Shown: positions 62,143-64,000 of the stretch, piece by piece
Numbering within the stretch: position 1 is the first letter of the stretch
Layout: the number at the start of each line of letters is the position of its first letter
NCBI GenBank assembly: GCA_027459785.1
Contig: DAIDGU010000023.1
Coordinates: forward strand, 25,987-89,986
Direction: 5' to 3'
Length of the DNA stretch: 64,000 bases
Source: Ktedonobacteria bacterium
GTDB lineage: Bacteria > Chloroflexota > Ktedonobacteria > Ktedonobacterales > JACDGC01
Translations under genes and position numbers: made by a program
The notes under the pieces: model-generated
Database searches by the model: none
Told to the model about the DNA's origin: nothing
Seen by the model: only the letters and a program-made list of their open reading frames with translations

Positions 62143-63843
62143 ATGAATGCCGATAATTTGTCTCCCCGCCCGCTACCATTCGAGCCTGATCCCACCACCT
62201 TTAACACAGGGGCCATGCCAGCAGCCCAGAGCCACGCTGCCACGGCCAGGTCCACCATTGAGCAGACAGCGACATTGCCAAAGGTGGCGCGGGTCAAAAG
62301 CACGCCGCTGCTGACGCGACCGGATGCCGATCTGCTGATCGCGCCGCTGCAATTCGCCTCCACCACGATGCCCAACCTGAGCGCGGTGCGGCTGCGCCGA
62401 CGCTCGCGCCGTTACCGCTGGGGCAAGATCTGCTTGCTGCTCTATGACATCCTGTTCGTCACGCTCGCTTTTTATGCTGCCTATTTCACCCGCTTCAATG
62501 CGCTACAAGGCGTCACCTTCGACGGCTCGACCTTCTTCATCAAGGCTTCGTTGGATAATCTCGCCATCTTTCAGATCGTCCTTATCGTGGGTATGGCAGT
62601 TATCTTGATTATGCGCGGCATGTATCGGCTGCGTCCGACAGGCAGCTTCACACGCCAGGCGGCGATGTTTTTCGTCGCTTCTACCGTCTGTTTCGCGGGC
62701 TTCAGCATCTATGAGTTCTTCTTCCGCAACACGGAATTCGAGTTGGTGAAGGATACACGCGCCATCGTCGTCTTCTCGTGGCTGGCGGCGATCATCGTGC
62801 CGATCAGCGGGCGCCTGGTGCTGGCGCTACTGATCACCCTCGGCCACCGGCTGGGCATTGGACGCACGCGGCTACTGGTGATCGGTTCAGGTCGCACGGG
62901 CAAGTTGATCATGCAACATCTGGCGGCAGCGCCCGGCCTGGGCTTTCGCATCATCGGCTTCATCGGCGAAGATCCCGCGCAGGGTGATTTCGGGCGCTTC
63001 AAGCTCCTCGGCATGCTGGCAGACGCCGACCGCGTGATCCGCGCCTATCGCATCGGCGAGGTGATCATCGCGCTGCCTTCGGCGGCGGAACGCCAGCTCG
63101 CGCGGGCGATCAGCGTCTGCGAGCGCACCGGTGTCACCTTCCGCCTGGTGCCGGATATGAACAGCCTCAGCCTGGCACGGGTGGATTTGGAGACCGTCGA
63201 GGGCATTCCGATGTTCACCCTGCGGCGCGTCGCGGCCAGCCGCTGGCAGCGGGTGGTGAAGCGCCTGCTAGATATCGCCGTCGCCGGCATCATCCTGCTG
63301 ATCGGGCTACCCCTGTGGTTGCTGCTGGCGCTGCTCATCCGCCTGGATTCGCGTGGCCCGGTGATCTTCAGTCAGACGCGCATTGGGCAAGGCGGGCGGC
63401 CTTTCACCAGCTATAAGTTCCGCTCGATGTTCGTTGGCTCCGACACCAAGCGCCCCGACCTCGCCGCCGAAAACCGCGCCGGGCGCGGGCTTTTCAAGCT
63501 GAAAAACGATCCCCGTTGCACGCGGATCGGTCGCTGGTTGCGCCGCCTGAGCCTGGACGAGATCCCCCAGCTCTGGAACGTGCTGCGCGGCGACATCTCG
63601 CTGGTGGGGCCACGCCCGCCCCTGCCGGACGAGGTGGCGCAATATGAGGAATGGGAGAAGCGCCGGCTGGACGTGCCGCCGGGGCTGACGGGCCTCTGGC
63701 AGGTGCGCGGGCGCAGCAACATCACCTTCGACGAGATGGTGCTGATGGACCTCTATTACGCCGAGAATTGGAGCCTCCGCCTGGACGGCGAGATCCTGCT
63801 GAAAACCCTGCCGGTCGTGATTTTTCGTCGCGGCGCATACTAG
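62143..63843 (+). CDS. Exopolysaccharide polyprenyl glycosylphosphotransferase (WbaP/PHPT type)
   Basis: A 566-residue membrane enzyme that starts a polysaccharide repeat unit by moving a sugar-1-phosphate to undecaprenyl phosphate. After a polar ~90-residue N-terminus come about four helices, a CoA-binding-like Rossmann domain (LLVIGSGRTGKLIMQHL), a fifth helix near residue 385 and the catalytic Bac_transf domain. The last contains SQTRIGQGGRPFTSYKFRSM, RIGRWLRRLSLDEIPQLWNVL, GDISLVGPRPPLPDEVAQYE and PGLTGLWQVRGRS. The ATG at 62143 has a GGGGG site. It follows the GT4 gene by 90 bases. Confidence 0.93.
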   Translation: MNADNLSPRPLPFEPDPTTFNTGAMPAAQSHAATARSTIEQTATLPKVARVKSTPLLTRPDADLLIAPLQFASTTMPNLSAVRLRRRSRRYRWGKICLLLYDILFVTLAFYAAYFTRFNALQGVTFDGSTFFIKASLDNLAIFQIVLIVGMAVILIMRGMYRLRPTGSFTRQAAMFFVASTVCFAGFSIYEFFFRNTEFELVKDTRAIVVFSWLAAIIVPISGRLVLALLITLGHRLGIGRTRLLVIGSGRTGKLIMQHLAAAPGLGFRIIGFIGEDPAQGDFGRFKLLGMLADADRVIRAYRIGEVIIALPSAAERQLARAISVCERTGVTFRLVPDMNSLSLARVDLETVEGIPMFTLRRVAASRWQRVVKRLLDIAVAGIILLIGLPLWLLLALLIRLDSRGPVIFSQTRIGQGGRPFTSYKFRSMFVGSDTKRPDLAAENRAGRGLFKLKNDPRCTRIGRWLRRLSLDEIPQLWNVLRGDISLVGPRPPLPDEVAQYEEWEKRRLDVPPGLTGLWQVRGRSNITFDEMVLMDLYYAENWSLRLDGEILLKTLPVVIFRRGAY

Positions 63844-63956
63844 AGCTAGGAGTTACGCCAGGAACGCGGGCGGTTGTCAGAGTGCGATGGGGGACGGCGG
63901 GCGCGATCGATCGTGTTCGTACCGTGTTCGTACAAAGTAGGATGGTGGGCGCAGGG

Positions 63957-64000
63957 ACGGCGGGCGGTTGAAACCGCGCCTAAGGGCGTGCCGCCACGAA
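63957..64000. repeat. Family A repeat at the right edge (incomplete)
   Basis: GGCGGGCGGTTGAAACCGCG, then CCTAAGGGCGTGCCGCCACG, the clearest consensus copy of the family, cut by the window end. Bases 63844-63956 hold no gene. Confidence 0.85.

Overview
This is a 64 kb, GC-rich, gene-dense bacterial chromosome segment. The gene set suggests a member of the Chloroflexota, probably a non-phototrophic or heterotrophic lineage. The clues are a CruA-type lycopene-cyclase-like flavoprotein, MmyB-type XRE regulators, an F420-type luciferase-like oxidoreductase, a DUF4388 protein, de novo NAD synthesis through nadB-nadC-nadA, and very abundant dispersed palindromic repeats. The assignment is an inference from gene content, and the class cannot be fixed from the window.

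Layout, left to right. 1-2.4 kb: a minus-strand operon (DUF1684, DUF427, a DHA2 drug exporter cut by the window edge) behind a broken Tn5/IS4-like transposase. 2.7-8.2 kb: a GT39 membrane glycosyltransferase, an ABC exporter, then an insertion zone. That zone holds a REP-bounded RAYT transposase pseudogene, a 17-bp tandem array and a MazF-type toxin-antitoxin pair, and is bracketed by a 41-bp direct repeat of the ABC gene's 3' end. 8.2-11.5 kb: uvrA, enlarged by about 110 residues and carrying a dispersed repeat in frame. 11.7-15.9 kb: the NAD operon nadB-nadC-nadA with a clear promoter and a 10-bp-arm palindrome at its start. 16-20.9 kb: a DinB-like protein, an MBL hydrolase, a GT2 enzyme flanked by inverted repeats, an amine oxidase and a truncated regulator.

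21-26 kb: an unusual four-gene redox cluster. It encodes a NuoB-like N2 subunit, a NuoI/NuoE chimera, a divergent NuoF-like subunit, and an 807-residue [2Fe-2S]/GltD/ferredoxin flavoprotein. No NuoC/NuoD or membrane subunit is present. I consider this the best candidate for an undescribed system. 26-28.3 kb: a decayed hicBA pair and a type II restriction-modification system with a NotI-family nuclease. 28.4-35.4 kb: a His-rich CDF exporter, a methyltransferase, a response regulator, small unknowns, and a HAS-barrel-like protein with a HerA-like ATPase.

35.6-50.5 kb: a lipoprotein esterase, a CruA-like flavoprotein convergent with an O-methyltransferase/MFS pair, purK, prfB with its programmed frameshift, tRNA-Asn, a receiver-DUF4388 protein, a Ca2+/H+ antiporter, an M29 aminopeptidase, an MmyB regulator and an LLM oxidoreductase. 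50.7-55.4 kb: the nusA-rnpM-infB operon, with a strong promoter and an intrinsic terminator hairpin in the nusA leader. 55.4-64 kb: a BON-domain protein, a GNAT, a CoxG-like protein, a membrane PP2C phosphatase with a large outer domain, and two exopolysaccharide genes (GT4 and a polyprenyl glycosylphosphotransferase).

Four repeat families recur. They sit between genes, inside operons and once inside a gene. One of them bounds the RAYT remnant, which suggests that family was spread by this transposase type.
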